64,000 nt of DNA from Chionis minor. Taxonomy: Eukaryota; Chordata; Aves; Charadriiformes; Chionididae. The translations under genes were made by a program, and so were the position numbers. Shown here piece after piece: positions 50,863 through 63,883 of this stretch; position 1 is the first letter of the stretch, and each line of letters opens with the position of its first letter. The stretch covers positions 372,001-436,000 of the forward strand of contig VZSF01008968.1 of the NCBI GenBank assembly GCA_013398295.1, given 5' to 3'. Below the pieces are notes generated by a model that worked only from the letters and a program-made list of their open reading frames with translations, was not told the origin of the DNA and made no database searches.

Positions 50863-53721
50863 TTTTGCATCATCATAGCCTAAATTAAGCCCTTTTATGT
50901 TTTTCTACTCATTATGGAGAATTAAGCACCACAGTCACAATTAGGCAAACAATTTTTCACTATTTTTCAGGCTAATTTCTTTTTCTGGGCCATAAAACAA
51001 CAAAATTATTTGAAGCTTCCTTAAATATCCAGTAATAGTATGATCTTACAAATGCCAGTACAGTTTAACCGTAGCCAGAAGAAACAGCAATAAAGATAAT
51101 TTACACCCTCAAAGTAACAGTGTAAATTTTTTCCACAAAACTGACAGTGACTGAATTTTAACAGTTTTTACAAGTTCTTAAGAACAACTCAAGCTGAAAG
51201 GAAGTAAACTGTGAATATTAACAAGAATTGCCCCTGTTGACTGAGGCAGCTGAGTTAAAACTCAATGTCTTGTGGATTATTCTATGTAGGAGGAAAAATA
51301 AGGGATGAGTATCTTAGACACAGATCTGTCTGTATGCAAGAATGCACAAAATCGTATTTACCTGAGCACAGGATGTATTAAAAATCCCAGTTTCTCCACT
51401 TGCCTCTCCAGACGCCTCTCAGGGGGAGCCCAAGAGGTAAAAATGCCAGCTGTGTGGAGACCAATAGCAAAATCCAGAGCTGACTCCAGTGGGACTGGGA
51501 TTTCACTTGAAGAAAATAGCCAGCGTGGTGCTAATATATTAACCTCTTGACAATTTGAATGACTCAGAGTAATTCCCTTCCTCATTCAAAAGTTAAAGAC
51601 AATGAAGCGTACTTTGTGAAAAATCCATTAAAAGGAGTTAACAGATGGCCATTATCACCCTAATAATGTTTAATTATTCATGCAAACACGCCATTGGCGT
51701 TATGGTAGTTGCATGAACCAAGGCCATGCTTTAAACAAGCAAGTAAGAGCCTGGAGTGTCTCCAGTTCTATGTACACAGCCTGAGAAAAATTACAGGACC
51801 TCGCTGTTGCAGGTAACATGTTCAGCCTTTTCTGCAAAATGTACCTCACCGGAGCTTGGCAGCTGTCTGTCCAGACTCTGTTCCCTTCTGTCAACAACAG
51901 TCTCGGCTAGTTGGGTCAGTAATGTAATTTTTCAGGGAATCTGTTGTGGAGTTTTAGGTCCTCCACTGGACGGAATTCCACTGGGGGGGATGCACTGAGC
52001 AGCATTTTTTAGCTTATTATCTTTTCCAAGTTGGTCATTTTCTGTGCGGCAGGATGAGAGAATGAAACTTACGGTTTAATATTGTTTTGCCTTGTGAATT
52101 TACATTAGGAACACTGGAGAGCACTGAGAGCCCCCATATAACACTTCTTGACATCCTGTTTGAATTTCTGTAGGTATTATTCTTTGTGAAACATGAACCT
52201 CCTAGGACAGTTAGGGCCTTTCTGGTCTCATACCAATAATGCCTCCAGCTGAGGCACAGGAAATCCAAATTGCTCTTCAAATTAAATCACGGGAAACCTT
52301 GATTCCTTGCTTGTCTCAAGCAAAGTTAATGGGAAACAGATGCACGTGCCTGTCAAAACATTAGGTTGTATATTTATCTACTGCTGGCTTATCTTTTGGT
52401 GTACTAGGTTAAAATGGTAATATTCAGGTTTTGCTGTTTTTTTTCAATTAGTATTGTATTTGGTTAGTAGGCTTTTGCAAAATACTAATGAAAATAAATT
52501 AACAATTTATATTAATACTGGTAACTCTGATAATTACTGGCAAAGTTAAACCACTAATTGTTGAAAAATTAAGTTTGTGTCCTCTGGGAAAAACAGTATC
52601 AAAAGTACCACTCATGATCCAAATTCATCCATACAAAAGGATGAAACATAATCATCTGATGTAACAAAGCATTCAATCCAGACTCAAATGAAATATTTTG
52701 GTTTGACTTCAGCTAACAACATCCTGATAAAATAAATCTCCCCCTAACACAAAATGAAGATCTGTCTTTGTTTTTAACACCTCCCCTTCCTCTGATATGC
52801 AATGGTGCAATCCATCCACTGGAACTATCACTTCAGGTGTGATGAAAGAGGCTCCTGGGTATCCTTTATCAAAACTACCAAGACAATGGTTTAGGTTCAT
52901 CAGTTAGGTGATTACATGCTGTACAATATGTGAGCTTTGTGACACTACCAGGAAAAAGTACTACTTTCAAGCTGGCTTAGATCCATGTGTATATTGATTA
53001 TTTTCCTCCTTTGCATTTCTCAGCAGTATGTAGGGACAAGGTTCACATCTTCCTCCTCCCTCTGAATAGGGGTGTATAAAAAATGTAAATGCAATGTAAA
53101 AAGCATTTTGTAAGACTTTCATGGATGATTGTTCTGCTTAGTATATACTAGGGTCAGCAATGATCAGGCACATGTCATAGACATAATGCAAAGTGGAAAA
53201 AAACCCTTTCCTTCTTTGTGAACGAAGCTTTTTTGTTCTAATTCAAAGTCTTTGTGTTATTCAGAAATATGGACAAAAATTGCTCGTAGTGGAAAACAGA
53301 GAGAAACCTGCGTATCCAAGTTAATACTATGTTTTAGAGGTACAGCGCATATGATTTAGGTCTCAACTTCCAACTGTACATAAATAATAATAATTCAGTA
53401 AGATTGTCCTCACCTGCACATAACTGAAAGATTAATCAGGCCTGCTCATATCTTCATAAAGGCTGACAGGAACTGTTCACAATATTGAATGTCTCAGTGC
53501 TGTCCTGAAATTTACTTTTACTAGGACACAAGGAGCTAGTGCTTAAAATCTGTCATTTTCATAAACCTGATATATTTACCCAGCTGCATCAATTCACAGC
53601 ATGTTGGTTTACGCTTCTCCTCCCATTTTCTCCCCCTCTCTCTCCCATCTCCCCAGTGTGCTGGGAGTCGGTAAGTCTTTAATTTACCTGTCATTTACCA
53701 CTGATGAAGCCGCTTAGCGAA

Positions 53722-55017
53722 TCATATAATCATAGAGTGATTTGGGTTGGAAGGGACCTTAAAGATCCTCTAGTTCCAACCCCACTACCATGGGCAAGAA
53801 CACCTCCCACACGATCAGATTGCTCAAAGCCTCATCCAACCTGCCCTTGAACACTTCCAGGGATGGGGCCTCCACAACTTCCCTGGGCAACCTGTTCCAG
53901 TGCCTCACCACCCTCAGAGTGAAAAATTTCTTCCTGAGTTCTAATCTAAATCTCCTCTCTTCCAGTTCGAAGCCATTACACCATGCCCTTGTAAAAAGTC
54001 CCTTTCCAGATTTCTTGTAGGCCCCTTTCAGATATTGGAAGGCTGCTATAAGGTGTCCCCAGAGCCTTCTCTTCTCCAGGCTGAACAACCCCAACTCTCT
54101 CAGCCTGTCCTCACAGCAGAGGTGCTCTAACCCTCTCATCATCTTCCTGGTCCTCCTCTGGACCCGCTCCAACAGGTCCATGTCCTTCTTATGCTGGGGG
54201 CTCCAGAGCTGGACACAGTACTCCAGGTGGGGTCTCACAAGAGCAGAGTAGAGGGGCAGAATCACCTGCCTCGACCTGCTGGCCACGCTGCTTTTGATGC
54301 AGTCCAGGATGTGGTTGGCATTCTGGGCTGTGAGTGCATATTGCCAGCTCATGTTGAGCTTCTCATCAACCAGCACCCCCAAGTCCCTCTCCTCTGGGCT
54401 GCTCTTGATCCATTCTCCACCCAGCCTGTATTCATACAGGCCCCAGCCCATGTGCAAGACCTTGCACTTGGCCTTCTTGAACTTCATGAAGTTGGCATGA
54501 GCCCATCTCTCAAGCCTGTCCAGGGCCCTCTGGATGGCATCCCTTCCCTCCCCTGTGTCAACTGCTCCACACAGCTTGGTTTTACTGGCAAACTTGTTGA
54601 GCGTGCTCTCAGTCCCAACATCCACGTCATCAACAAAGATGTTAAATAGTACCGGTCCCAGTATCAACCCCTAAGGAACACCACTCATCACTGGTCACCA
54701 CTTGGACATCGACCCATTGACCACAACCCTTTGAGTGCAGCCATCCAGCCAATTGCTTACCCACCAAGTCATCCATTCATCAAATTCATGTCTCTCCAAT
54801 TTGGAGGCCTGGATATCATGCAGGATAGTGTCAAATGCCTTGCACAAATCCAGGCAGATGACATCTGTTGCTCTCCCCTAACTCATCAACTCTGTAACCT
54901 CGTCATAGAAGGCCACCAAATTTGCCAAGTATGATTTGCCCTTGGTGAAGCCATGTTGGCTGCCACCAATCACCTCCTTGTTTTCCATTTACCTTAGCTG
55001 AGTTTCCAGGAGGATCA
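53722..55017 (-). mobile_element. CR1 LINE, 5'-truncated, decayed reverse transcriptase
   Basis: This is a non-LTR retrotransposon of the CR1 family; the left edge is its 3' end. Read on the minus strand it runs from the reverse transcriptase (RT) core through the typical CR1 C-terminal region, with markers such as [43 protein letters not shown] and [10 protein letters not shown], and ends in degenerate 3' octamers around 53722-53740. The first recognisable protein stretch reads GFTKGKSYLANLVAFYDEV. Similarity stops near 55017, so ORF1, the endonuclease and the N-terminal RT are missing, as expected for an incomplete reverse-transcription product. The RT frame has at least three in-frame stops upstream of the long open stretch, and its catalytic box is altered. 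It cannot encode active RT. The CR1 subfamily was not assigned. Confidence 0.95.
53759..54667 (-). pseudogene. CR1 ORF2 remnant (C-terminal reverse transcriptase and tail)
   Basis: This is a 302-codon open stretch inside the CR1 copy. It is not a gene in its own right: its first codon is TTG, and it begins just after an in-frame TAG at 54671-54673, where the RT motif before LGPVLFNIF normally has a glutamine codon. Residues 26-29 read FASK where CR1-type RTs have the FADD catalytic box, so both catalytic aspartates are absent. The remainder (ERDLGVLVD at about 93-101, [10 protein letters not shown] at about 258-267) matches the CR1 C-terminal region well. Two further stops lie upstream in the same frame, one after VTELMS and one after SMSKW. 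Known: an RT lacking this aspartate pair is inactive. Inferred: the copy is an old fossil. Confidence 0.9.
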
Positions 55018-56202
55018 CAATCAACTCTTACTTTCCAGCTTTGAAAGAAATATACTTATTTGCTAGTCCTCACTGTTTCCTAAAGACATTTGACATCTTA
55101 AAAGACTGGTGTTGGTCTGGAGCACATGTGCCAGTCTCAGTAAAGCCCAGCCCATGATCACACTGGTATTCTCCTATGCTTTAACTGAGGTTTATATCAA
55201 TTTCACTTTGCTTTATTGAAAACATCAGTTTAATCATCCCTGGGGACCTTGTGTTTTGCAGGATGCTGAGGAGGAAATGGACTAGAGGAGCTGTAGTTCA
55301 CTTGCTAGGGGAGAAGTTTCTCCACATCTTGATGAGGAAGGAATGAAAACAAAAGGCAAAGCAAGGAATGTTTTTGCAGTGCCACCTCCCTCTCCTACCA
55401 CTGACCTGCGCGGGCTTGCTGTCAGATCCCAGAGAAGGCCTCCTTGCTGTTCCCAAGGTCTGTCCCAACTTGGCCTTGGGTCACCTGACTGCCTCCTTCT
55501 TCATCCTGTACCACGGACTTTGAGGCAGCAACAGAGTTAAATATTGAACATATTCCTGTGTTATTGTTTATATCGTTCTTTCCCAGTCTCTTTTTAGAAT
55601 GTACTTTTATGATCTTCTACTGTAATAGCCTGGCTTGCTAAATGAAGTTTTTTGCTTTCAGCTACAAAGTAATTTTGCACTTAAGGTAATGAAATAAGTA
55701 GACACTGCTAAGTTTCATGTATTCATTGCCTCATTGGCAATAGGCCTAACCTAGCAAGCAAAACACATGCTGTTAGGAAATGCCATGATGGAGGTTTTAT
55801 ACTACTGTTTAAACATCGTGTCACTGATGCTAAGAACTCCACAGGAAAGGACTGCAGCAGTCGTCCTATTAAATGCTTGTCCTCACAGAGAAAAAGTAGT
55901 TGCATAGATGGTCTCCCACCATTAAAAGCACAGCAGTTCAAATGATTCAGCAAAAGTAGGGAAATGGAGAGGCAGGCAACGTGAGCAAAGTAATTGTAAG
56001 AAATGCCAAGGGTCATGATTTGGGAACCTGTGGAAGTGCCACAGATATGCAGCATTGGGAAGGGGAGTCAGAAATTGTAGCAGAAAACTGAAGAGATCTT
56101 GTTTGAGGGAGAGGACAAAGCGTGGTGCTGGTTTTGATTTTATTTGTATTCATGTCCTGTCCAGAGCACCTGCAAGTGCTTTAGGCTGATGATGGCTGAG
56201 GG

Positions 56203-56242
56203 TTTTTTTTTTTTTTTTTTTTTTTTTTTNTTTTTTTTTTTT
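56203..56242. repeat. Long poly-T tract with ambiguous base
   Basis: About 27 T, an N at 56230 and 12 more T. Read on the minus strand this is a poly-A of about 40 bases, but no recognisable retrocopy precedes it. The N suggests assembly uncertainty in homopolymer length. Confidence 0.95.
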
Positions 56243-59200
56243 AAATATGGATACAGCTTGCCAAAGGAATGTTTCTGGTATAGAAAAGCGTACCAGGTTT
56301 GGGACTTCCCCTGCCGTAGAAAATCATTCACAGGATGCCTTAAACTTTATTTAGACAACTTTTTTCAGGGATTTGAACATTTTCTAGGAGCAAATCCTTG
56401 GTATTTTCGTCACCCCTCCTGCTATGGCTACTAGTATTAATCTTGCAGAACTGACGTGAGATAAGAAAACATTATTATCCTGTGAGGCATGGGCAGATGC
56501 AGCTTGCCCAGAGACAGCCTGCAATGACTAACTCCCAGGCAAGCCTGTGAATTACTGGCCTATTTTACCCCTGATTTCATGTCCCTTGCTGTTTCCTGTC
56601 ACTGCATAAAGCTGAGATCTGCACTGATAGCTGCTGAAAGGAGTAACCTCCCGGTTAATTTTCATCTGCTTAAACAACTGCTCCCTGGGTTAATTTAGCA
56701 CCTGTAAGTCCCAGCATGTTAAGCTGCGTTGCTTCCTGTGCAGTCTTGCCCCATCCTTGTAAGCGGTATTTTGCAGCTTGCGGCTGAGGGCCAGATCCTG
56801 CTCTCAAATACAGCTGGATAAATCTGTTCTACCTGCAGACTTGTGCAGTCCACCTTGACTCAGCCTTAGTTACTCAGATGGTTGTATATTTTGTACACTG
56901 CTGTCCAGTCTGTCCTTTTTGTTTTACTTCAGACTTTATGAAAAGTTAGGGTGTTCTTTTTAAAAGAAAAAACATCTTTTTTTTTTTTTTTCTTTTGTAC
57001 ACACACAGTTGGTATGATGTAACTCTACCAGGATTTCTTCTTGACCACTTCTTGATTACATCAAGGTCAAAATAAATCTTTTCAAGTAATGTGTGTGCTA
57101 CAGCAACACACTGAGGAGAGTTTATGTATTTTTCATGCCACAACAATTTTAACATCTAGAACAAATGACTCATTGCAGTTTCAGCAGGTTAGAACCTTCT
57201 TGAAATACTAGTAAATTCAGTCTTTATTCCTTAGTTGCTGCATGGCACTCTGTATTTCTGGCTATTTCCCATCATGCAATAGTGGATGTAGATGTAGTAG
57301 AAAAATTAAAAGAACAATGCTCGCAGCAACAGGAGCACTCTCTCACGTCTAATACCACACTGCTCCCTCACTGTCCTTTTTTGGTTATGTTTGGGTTAGG
57401 CTCTGGATGTGAAACAAGCTGTCTGACAGAAAAGTGCTTGATGTTTGCAATGGTGGAAAATTCCAATCTCCACATTAGTTTTTTCACTGTGTTTTACTGG
57501 GGACTAACTGCAGGTTTAAATGCTGTGATTATTTTTAATGATATTCGTAAGAAACAGTCCTGCTGCTTGGAAAAGATTTAATTTTTTGCAGACATAAAAA
57601 GTGCTTTGGAACATCAAAACCAAAGCCTAAACTATAAACCAGTCATGAATTGGGTGTCTGGTTTTCTCAGAAGTATTTCAAGAGCAATTTACTCCTGATG
57701 TCCCAACATCTCTTGCCATTCTTGCTGAAGACCAACTTTTGCTGCCACAGACTTACTATGTCAGACACAAAAGAACCTATTCGTTCTCTTAAATTAAGTA
57801 GGTCTTGGACCAGGCCTGAGGAAGAGAGAAAAAATAACAGCGGGAAGAGGTATACCATTCTAGCTGTGCAATGGAAAATAATATGCCCGTGCAGAGGGAG
57901 GGGAAAGGCAGAAAAGGGAAAGGAGAATAACTTCCCCTCTCCCAGGGTGTCCCAAGAGGGGAAGGGAGAGAGATGGGAGTGTAAGCTGCTGCTCTAGTTT
58001 ACATATCAAATTGGCTTTGTTTTGCTTACGCTGAAATTTTATGGGATTCTTCCTGTTTGCTGCCATTTTGAGAGCTGCTTGGAGTTTTTTACTGTCCTGC
58101 TTTCTAAATCTAAAAGGCCATCAAGGAGGTAGGGATGGGGTTATAGGATTGCTCTTTGTGTGTAAGAAATGTATCCAAGATGAAGAGGAAACTCAGGCTA
58201 TGCTAACTTACTTGAGGACAGAAAGGCCAGCCAGACAAGACAGTCTCCTGTTGAAGCTCTTGAAAGGAAAAAAATTGCTTTCTGGTGTCAGACAGAGAGG
58301 TACCTTTGTCCTTAGGTCAGTTATTGAGCAAGAGGACCTTGGTTCTTGTCCTGACACCTAATTCTTTACAGAAAAAAAAAAAATTGTATAAAACAAATAC
58401 TCAAGCATTGTCTCTTACTGCTCTCTTTGGTGACCTGGAACAGGGTGCTGGGAGAAGTGTCCCTGCAAAGGAGAGGAGCAGGGCTCCCATGCAGGTCCGT
58501 GGGAGGAGGCAGCCACCTGGCTGCTCAGCTCTCTGCAGACACGGGCAGCTCTGGACGTGCCTGCAGAGATGCACAAGCCTCTGAGGGACACCTGACAGGT
58601 AGCTGCTGTAGGACTGCAGGCATCCAGACACGTGAGCAGGTGGCAAACAGGGGTGATGTGGCTCCGAATACTGAATTTGTCCAAGTAACCCTAGGTGCCA
58701 AAGCAAGTGCCTTTGCTGGTTTAACAGCCTTCAACTGGCTAGGCAGCTTTCAGAGACAGTGATCAAAGGATTTGGGTTTGCTGTGTCCACACAGTTTGTA
58801 TGAGTGGAGACCCCACTCTAGACCAGACTTTCCTTTTGCCGTAGCTCTCCTGCTTTGAGCTTCACCCTAGGGAACTACAGAGTAGTTAGTGGGGAGCGAC
58901 AAGGCTTGGAGGAGAAATGCAGGCTTGATCCCTAACTAACAAGAGGGCACAGACAGTCTTTTTGCCTTCAGTCCTCAGAAGTAACACAGAACCAAGCAGA
59001 CTCCCTTTTCCAGCTGATTGCTCACATTGGGAGCCTGATGGCAGAGGCTAGTTCTTAATCCAAATTTCTATGTATTCCAGCTGAAAGAAAGTACAATGTA
59101 AATAATAGGGGCAGAAATTAAGACATTTAGTTCTTATCTTTGCAACAAGCTTATCTGGAGGTGGATTATGCCTGAGGGAGCTAGTGTACACTAAAGTTAA

Positions 59201-59430
59201 TGCCATTCTTCTTTAGCTGCTCTGAATGCAATCTGTATTGATTCAAAATACTTGCACATGGTGCAACTATTCCTCCCACTCAGAGCAGGGCATGCCCCAT
59301 ATCCCTTTATTTTCCTTCCAGAGTATTGCTTCATTATTATGCTAAATTGCAGAAACAGAACGAGTGTTTCTTCATCATTCTTAATAGCTGATTAAGTAGT
59401 TTTATTCTTACATACTCCAACAAGCCCTGT

Positions 59431-59452
59431 TTAGCAGCCCTGCTAAGGGCTG
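59431..59452. repeat. Two overlapping short palindromes
   Basis: TTAGCA/TGCTAA (59431-59446) and CAGCCCT/AGGGCTG (59435-59452) overlap, so the two hairpins are mutually exclusive. Just upstream, TTAAT and ATTAA (59381-59395) form another inverted pair of homeodomain-like cores. Confidence 0.6.
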
Positions 59453-59830
59453 TGTGTTAGCTAATTCTGATGTAGCCACTTGGGTTTAACTCTTCTAATG
59501 AGAATAGAGCACATCTGTTATATGGAGATAGTAAATCATTTTAGAGGTTCCAGCAGAAGATTAGAAGATCCACATACACTGTTGGCCTGTAGCTTGCTGT
59601 GCAATCAGTTTTTGTCCCAGTACTGAACTATTTGAAGATTCACGGTTAAATATAAACTCGATCATAGATTCTGTGTTCCGCAAGTGGTTCAAGCAATTTG
59701 AAATGAACTCGACCTGACTTTCTAACCTTCTTACCAAGTTATGCAGACTGTTTGTACTGGCAGCAGGATTTAATGGTTGGGGTAAAAATGGGAAAGAATG
59801 AGAGTCCCTCGTCTTATCTTAGGTGAATCA

Positions 59831-59890
59831 CTGGTTCACTGTGTGACCTGTGCAAAGCCCTTAGTCTCTATTGACTTATCTTTTAGAATA
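59831..59890 (+). mobile_element. Possible MIR/ancient SINE remnant
   Basis: CTGTGTGACCTGTGCAAAGC, then CCTTAGTCTCT and a GACTTATC stretch resemble the forward MIR core (CTGTGTGACCTTGGGCAAGT, then CACTTAACCTCTCTG). Only this half of the element is visible. Confidence 0.3.
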
Positions 59891-61681
59891 AGAGTCCTTT
59901 GAGAGCCAAATATACCACTTGAAATGTGATTTTCTTGTTAAATTTATGTCTGCTTTCAGAAGAACAGTCTAAGCATAGGACATATTGTACAATGCTAAAA
60001 ACAACACAGAGATATTGGAAATAAGATGATTTCTGTATTGTGAGTCTTCCAAAACATGAACTGGGCTTTTAGTGCACAAACCTTATACTTCGGGCTGCCA
60101 ACAACTCTTGAAAGTCACTACAGCTTGCACGGCTTTGGTCGTGACTTCTATTTTTCTCAGAATTGCCTGAATTCTCAAGGACTGTGATTTTCAGCCAGCG
60201 GATCTCAACTTAAGCTCTTTTCCTCAGCGCTGAATCATAAAAGTTTAGAGCTTCAGGACACTTTGAGATTCCCCCTTACTTGGTCACTCAACAAAGGCAC
60301 GACAAGCCCGGTGGATCTCACCTTTCTGTCATTCCTGAAAGCTGTCTGGCTCAAGAATTATGGTATAAAAAGATGATTGAAACATGCCGTGTATGGTAAA
60401 GGCAGTGTCACACAGACACTAATTATCCAGGAATGCTTCAAACTGTTGCAAACAGCAGCTGCCATTTTGTGTGTTGTTTCACACCCAGAGTATAAGGGAA
60501 CAATTTGTTACATGAACTGCTGTGTTCTTTGCAACAGCGTATTATGTATTTCTTATCCTTAAATAGATATTGAGATAATGTGCATTCAAAATGAAAAGAC
60601 TGCCACTAAATCTCCTGACACTGATTTTGCCAGAAGCCTAGTGCTTTCCTATAGGCTGTGGCTTGACATACAGGCCACATTTCTTTTAGTCAGAGAAAAT
60701 TCCTTCTAAGTATGGTCCACATCTTGCCATCTTGCTGTGGAAAAAAAACATGCCACCAGTAATAATAACATGTGATAAAAATGCACTGAGAAGGAAAGAA
60801 TGTTTGCAATATCAAGCATCACAATTGAAATAATTATTTCATTCTGCCTTAAAAAAGATCAAGAAATAACATCTTACCCACTTTTTCTCCTAAAACAATA
60901 CCATGGGTTACCCAGCCTGTAGCAAGAAAGAAGGTTCCCTTTGCTTTCTTCATGTTAGCAGAACTTGGGCTCCGGTGGAGGTATGAAGTCAGGCTGAAGT
61001 CACACCTTCCAGAAAGGATTCTGACTTTTCTGTTCACTCAGGATTTCCAGGGACAGACTGTCAGTGTATGCAGCTCCACACCATCTCCCACAGTGCGGAG
61101 CAGACTGCCTTTGCCAGGGAGGGACTGGCTGGAGGAAACCAGAGCAGGGAGAGGGGAAGGAGAGAGGACAAACGTGGACAGAAATAGCTGCTCAAACAGG
61201 CTTCCCAGCAACGGAAGAGAGCTCTGCACCCTCTAGTCAAGTAGAGGAAAAAAAAAAAAGTGTAGCTACAAACTCTGCACTTGATTTGGGACACAGATTT
61301 TACTTTTAGAGAGTAATAGGTGTACTCGCTTACCTTTGTTGGGATTCAGAAATGAACAAGCAAATAAAATGGTTTTGAACAAAAGTCAGGTAAATAGCAG
61401 TGAAAAGGTCGGTGCTGTAAGTGCACGGGGAGTGCTGCTGATCCAGTGAATAGAAACAAACCACTGGGGTCATGAGTATGACTTGGGCGTCTGTATAATC
61501 TTCCGTCACCCAGAGAAATCAGGCTTCTCTCTCTTAGTGTCTGTTTAGTCCTTCAGAATGAACAGGACTAATCACTTGTTACTGTTCTTTTTACATCACC
61601 TTAGTGGCCTCTAAAGAGCTAACCATGCATACATGTATTTAATTCCCACTGAAACCACATATCATCGGTCTTTTGGAGAAT

Positions 61682-61750
61682 TTGGGGTTTGTGGGGTTTT
61701 TTTTTGGTTTTTGATGGTTTGGGGTTTTGTGGTTTGGTTGGTTTTATTTT
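61682..61750 (+). repeat. G/T-rich low-complexity tract with three GGGG runs
   Basis: The tract is almost pure G and T, with GGGG at 61684-61687, 61693-61696 and 61721-61724 and several GG pairs between and after them, separated by T runs. It could form a two-tier G-quadruplex on the plus strand. Smaller tracts of the same GGGGTTTT flavour occur near 12730 (plus strand) and 22240 (minus strand). Confidence 0.75.
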
Positions 61751-63069
61751 TCCTGAAAAGACACTGGTACTAGAATTGTTTGTGAAAAAGGTAACTGAAT
61801 GACTCAGTACCATTGTGGGAGTGGGGAGAGAGGGTGGAAAGGGAGTGGGTAGCAGAGGAGGAAAATAAAAATACCATGTTCAGATTTAGACAAGACAGGT
61901 AATAGAAAGACAATAGGAATACTGAGAGATATGTTCTCTGTTGTGAAATTATCATATCCTTGCAGGCTTATTCTTTGTGGATTTTACAGCTCTTTGCAGA
62001 TCATCCATTCATCTCAAAGGTCACATCAACAACAACTAACTACTGACTGAAGCTTGGGAAATGACAAATCTATTATTGCATCAGAGTTGAAAAAAAGATG
62101 TTACACTAACATTCTCTCTGCTGTGCAAAGGGAAATAATTTCTTTGTTATGCACCTTTTAAACTTAAATATGTGTTTACCTGTGTGCTGTAATGTACTGG
62201 TGCATATATAAAAAATGTCTGATGTTGTCCTCATTAGCTGAAAGAATGCTAAGTCCCAGATCCTTCTTCCTCTGAGCCAGGTAGGACTGCTTCTGTAAGT
62301 CAGGCAGTCCCCCAGCTACCTCTTGTGGGGTTCTTGTGATTCCTGGAGTCAGCACAGTGGCAACCACCTAGACTAGACAGACAGTAGCTCTGATGTGGCT
62401 TAACATGCCCTGTCTCCCTGTTGGAAGCACTATGATGATAGGTCAACTGAACTTTACACTCACAGTATAGGCAGTTAGGGTAAGAGTGATGCAGGCTTCA
62501 TTACAGCTGCCCAATGGATACTTCAGCCTGCTTGCAAAGTATGGAGGAGATCAGTTTACTTATCGATTCTATACTTGTAAGATCTGACAGATCTTAAGAT
62601 ATCATGAGATCCACCGGGAATTTTTTCCATGGGACACAACACAGATCTTTACTGGCTGCTGCTGAAGTTTCAAATCTGCTGCAGGAGGCAGCCAGATCCC
62701 TTGCCACCTCTGTGTGGAGCAGCTAAATCATTAAGTGGTGGAAGCACAAGTCCCGTTCTTACTGCTGTGGGCTGGATTCACTGCTGTGGACGGCAGCCAT
62801 CTGCACCCGGTCATCTGCATCAATGAGAGCAGAAGGGAAGGAGAGGTGTCAGTGTCACTCCTGCCATAAGCAATAGACAGCACCACCTACTTTGCCACAG
62901 TCTGCACCTCCAGCAGAAACCAAGGAGCAAGGGGAGAGCACAAAGCCATCTGTCTGCTGTGCAACAAGGGAACGCCATTTTACAAGGGTTGGGATCACAC
63001 AAAATGGCTGCAGCTAAGTAGGGAATACTTCTCCAAGAAAAGAAGTTGCAGCCTGCCTAAGCTCCCATG

Positions 63070-63102
63070 AGGTGTAGATAATGGGAGGCGTAGATAATAT
63101 GG
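63070..63102. repeat. 16-bp tandem duplication
   Basis: AGGTGTAGATAATGGG (63070-63085) is followed by AGGCGTAGATAATATGG (63086-63102), differing by one substitution and a short end difference. Confidence 0.85.
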
Positions 63103-63883
63103 CCACGTGGTAGTTCCTGCTGGCAGGCCAGAGGGAGTGCTTTCCCTCGTTACCCCACGGACTGATGTTACTGCCTTGCTACAGCCCCTGGCTGACAGAC
63201 CGGCTGCATGCCTCAGGGCTGGGTTCGGGGTTCAGCTCTGCTCCCCACCTCTGCCCGGCCCCACTGCAGTTCTTGCGCACCTGTTGAGCACTGTAAGAGT
63301 CCGAAGAGGAAGGTATCACTGCTGCTTTACCAAAGAAGAGGGTAATATTTAGCCATTCCTCAGCTCACAGGTAGAGACTGGGAATGCTGCAGTAACGTTT
63401 CCTGACTCATAAAGCAGCAAAAAGCTGGTGCTACCCCTAAGGGGTGTCTGCCTGTGCCACTTGCAGAAAGGGTGTCACTCATCCTTGCTTATTTCATGTT
63501 GGAGAGAAGGCAATGGGGTACAAGTATTACTGTGTACATTTGGAAAACTGTGACACTGGTGGTTTTTGTAGCTGTCTTGGTTTGATTTTAAACTGTGATG
63601 CTATGCCACTTCTATGCCAGAAGCTTCAGAAATAGGTCTGGGGGTAGTGAGAGGAATAAAAGGGGTCAAAATCTGGGAAATAAAAAGAAGGCGAGTCCTC
63701 ACACCTCTATTATAAATTGTTACTAATGTTAAACTAAGGAAAAAGTGAAGACCTAGTTCTACCGTACCGTTCCTCGGCACAACAGGTCACCTTTGGTTTC
63801 TAAGATAAATCCCATGATTTTTAGTCTCCTCTGATTTCAAAGCATTTTTTCAATGTGAAAAAGAACATCATCTGCATTTAATT

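Larger units (their letters stand above)
43265..53721. other. Non-coding, no gene seen
   Basis: Only chance frames (up to 123 codons at 49165-49536). The section contains the GTGGATTT array (45367), the strong hairpin (45642), poly-A tracts (48282, 49630) and the A-rich tract at 50790. No RNA gene or transposon is recognised. Confidence 0.6.

Noticed and set aside
58181..58240. GATGAAGAGGAAACTCAGGC stretch as a further MIR-like fragment
   Set aside because: Only one block matches convincingly, and the downstream order is not maintained.
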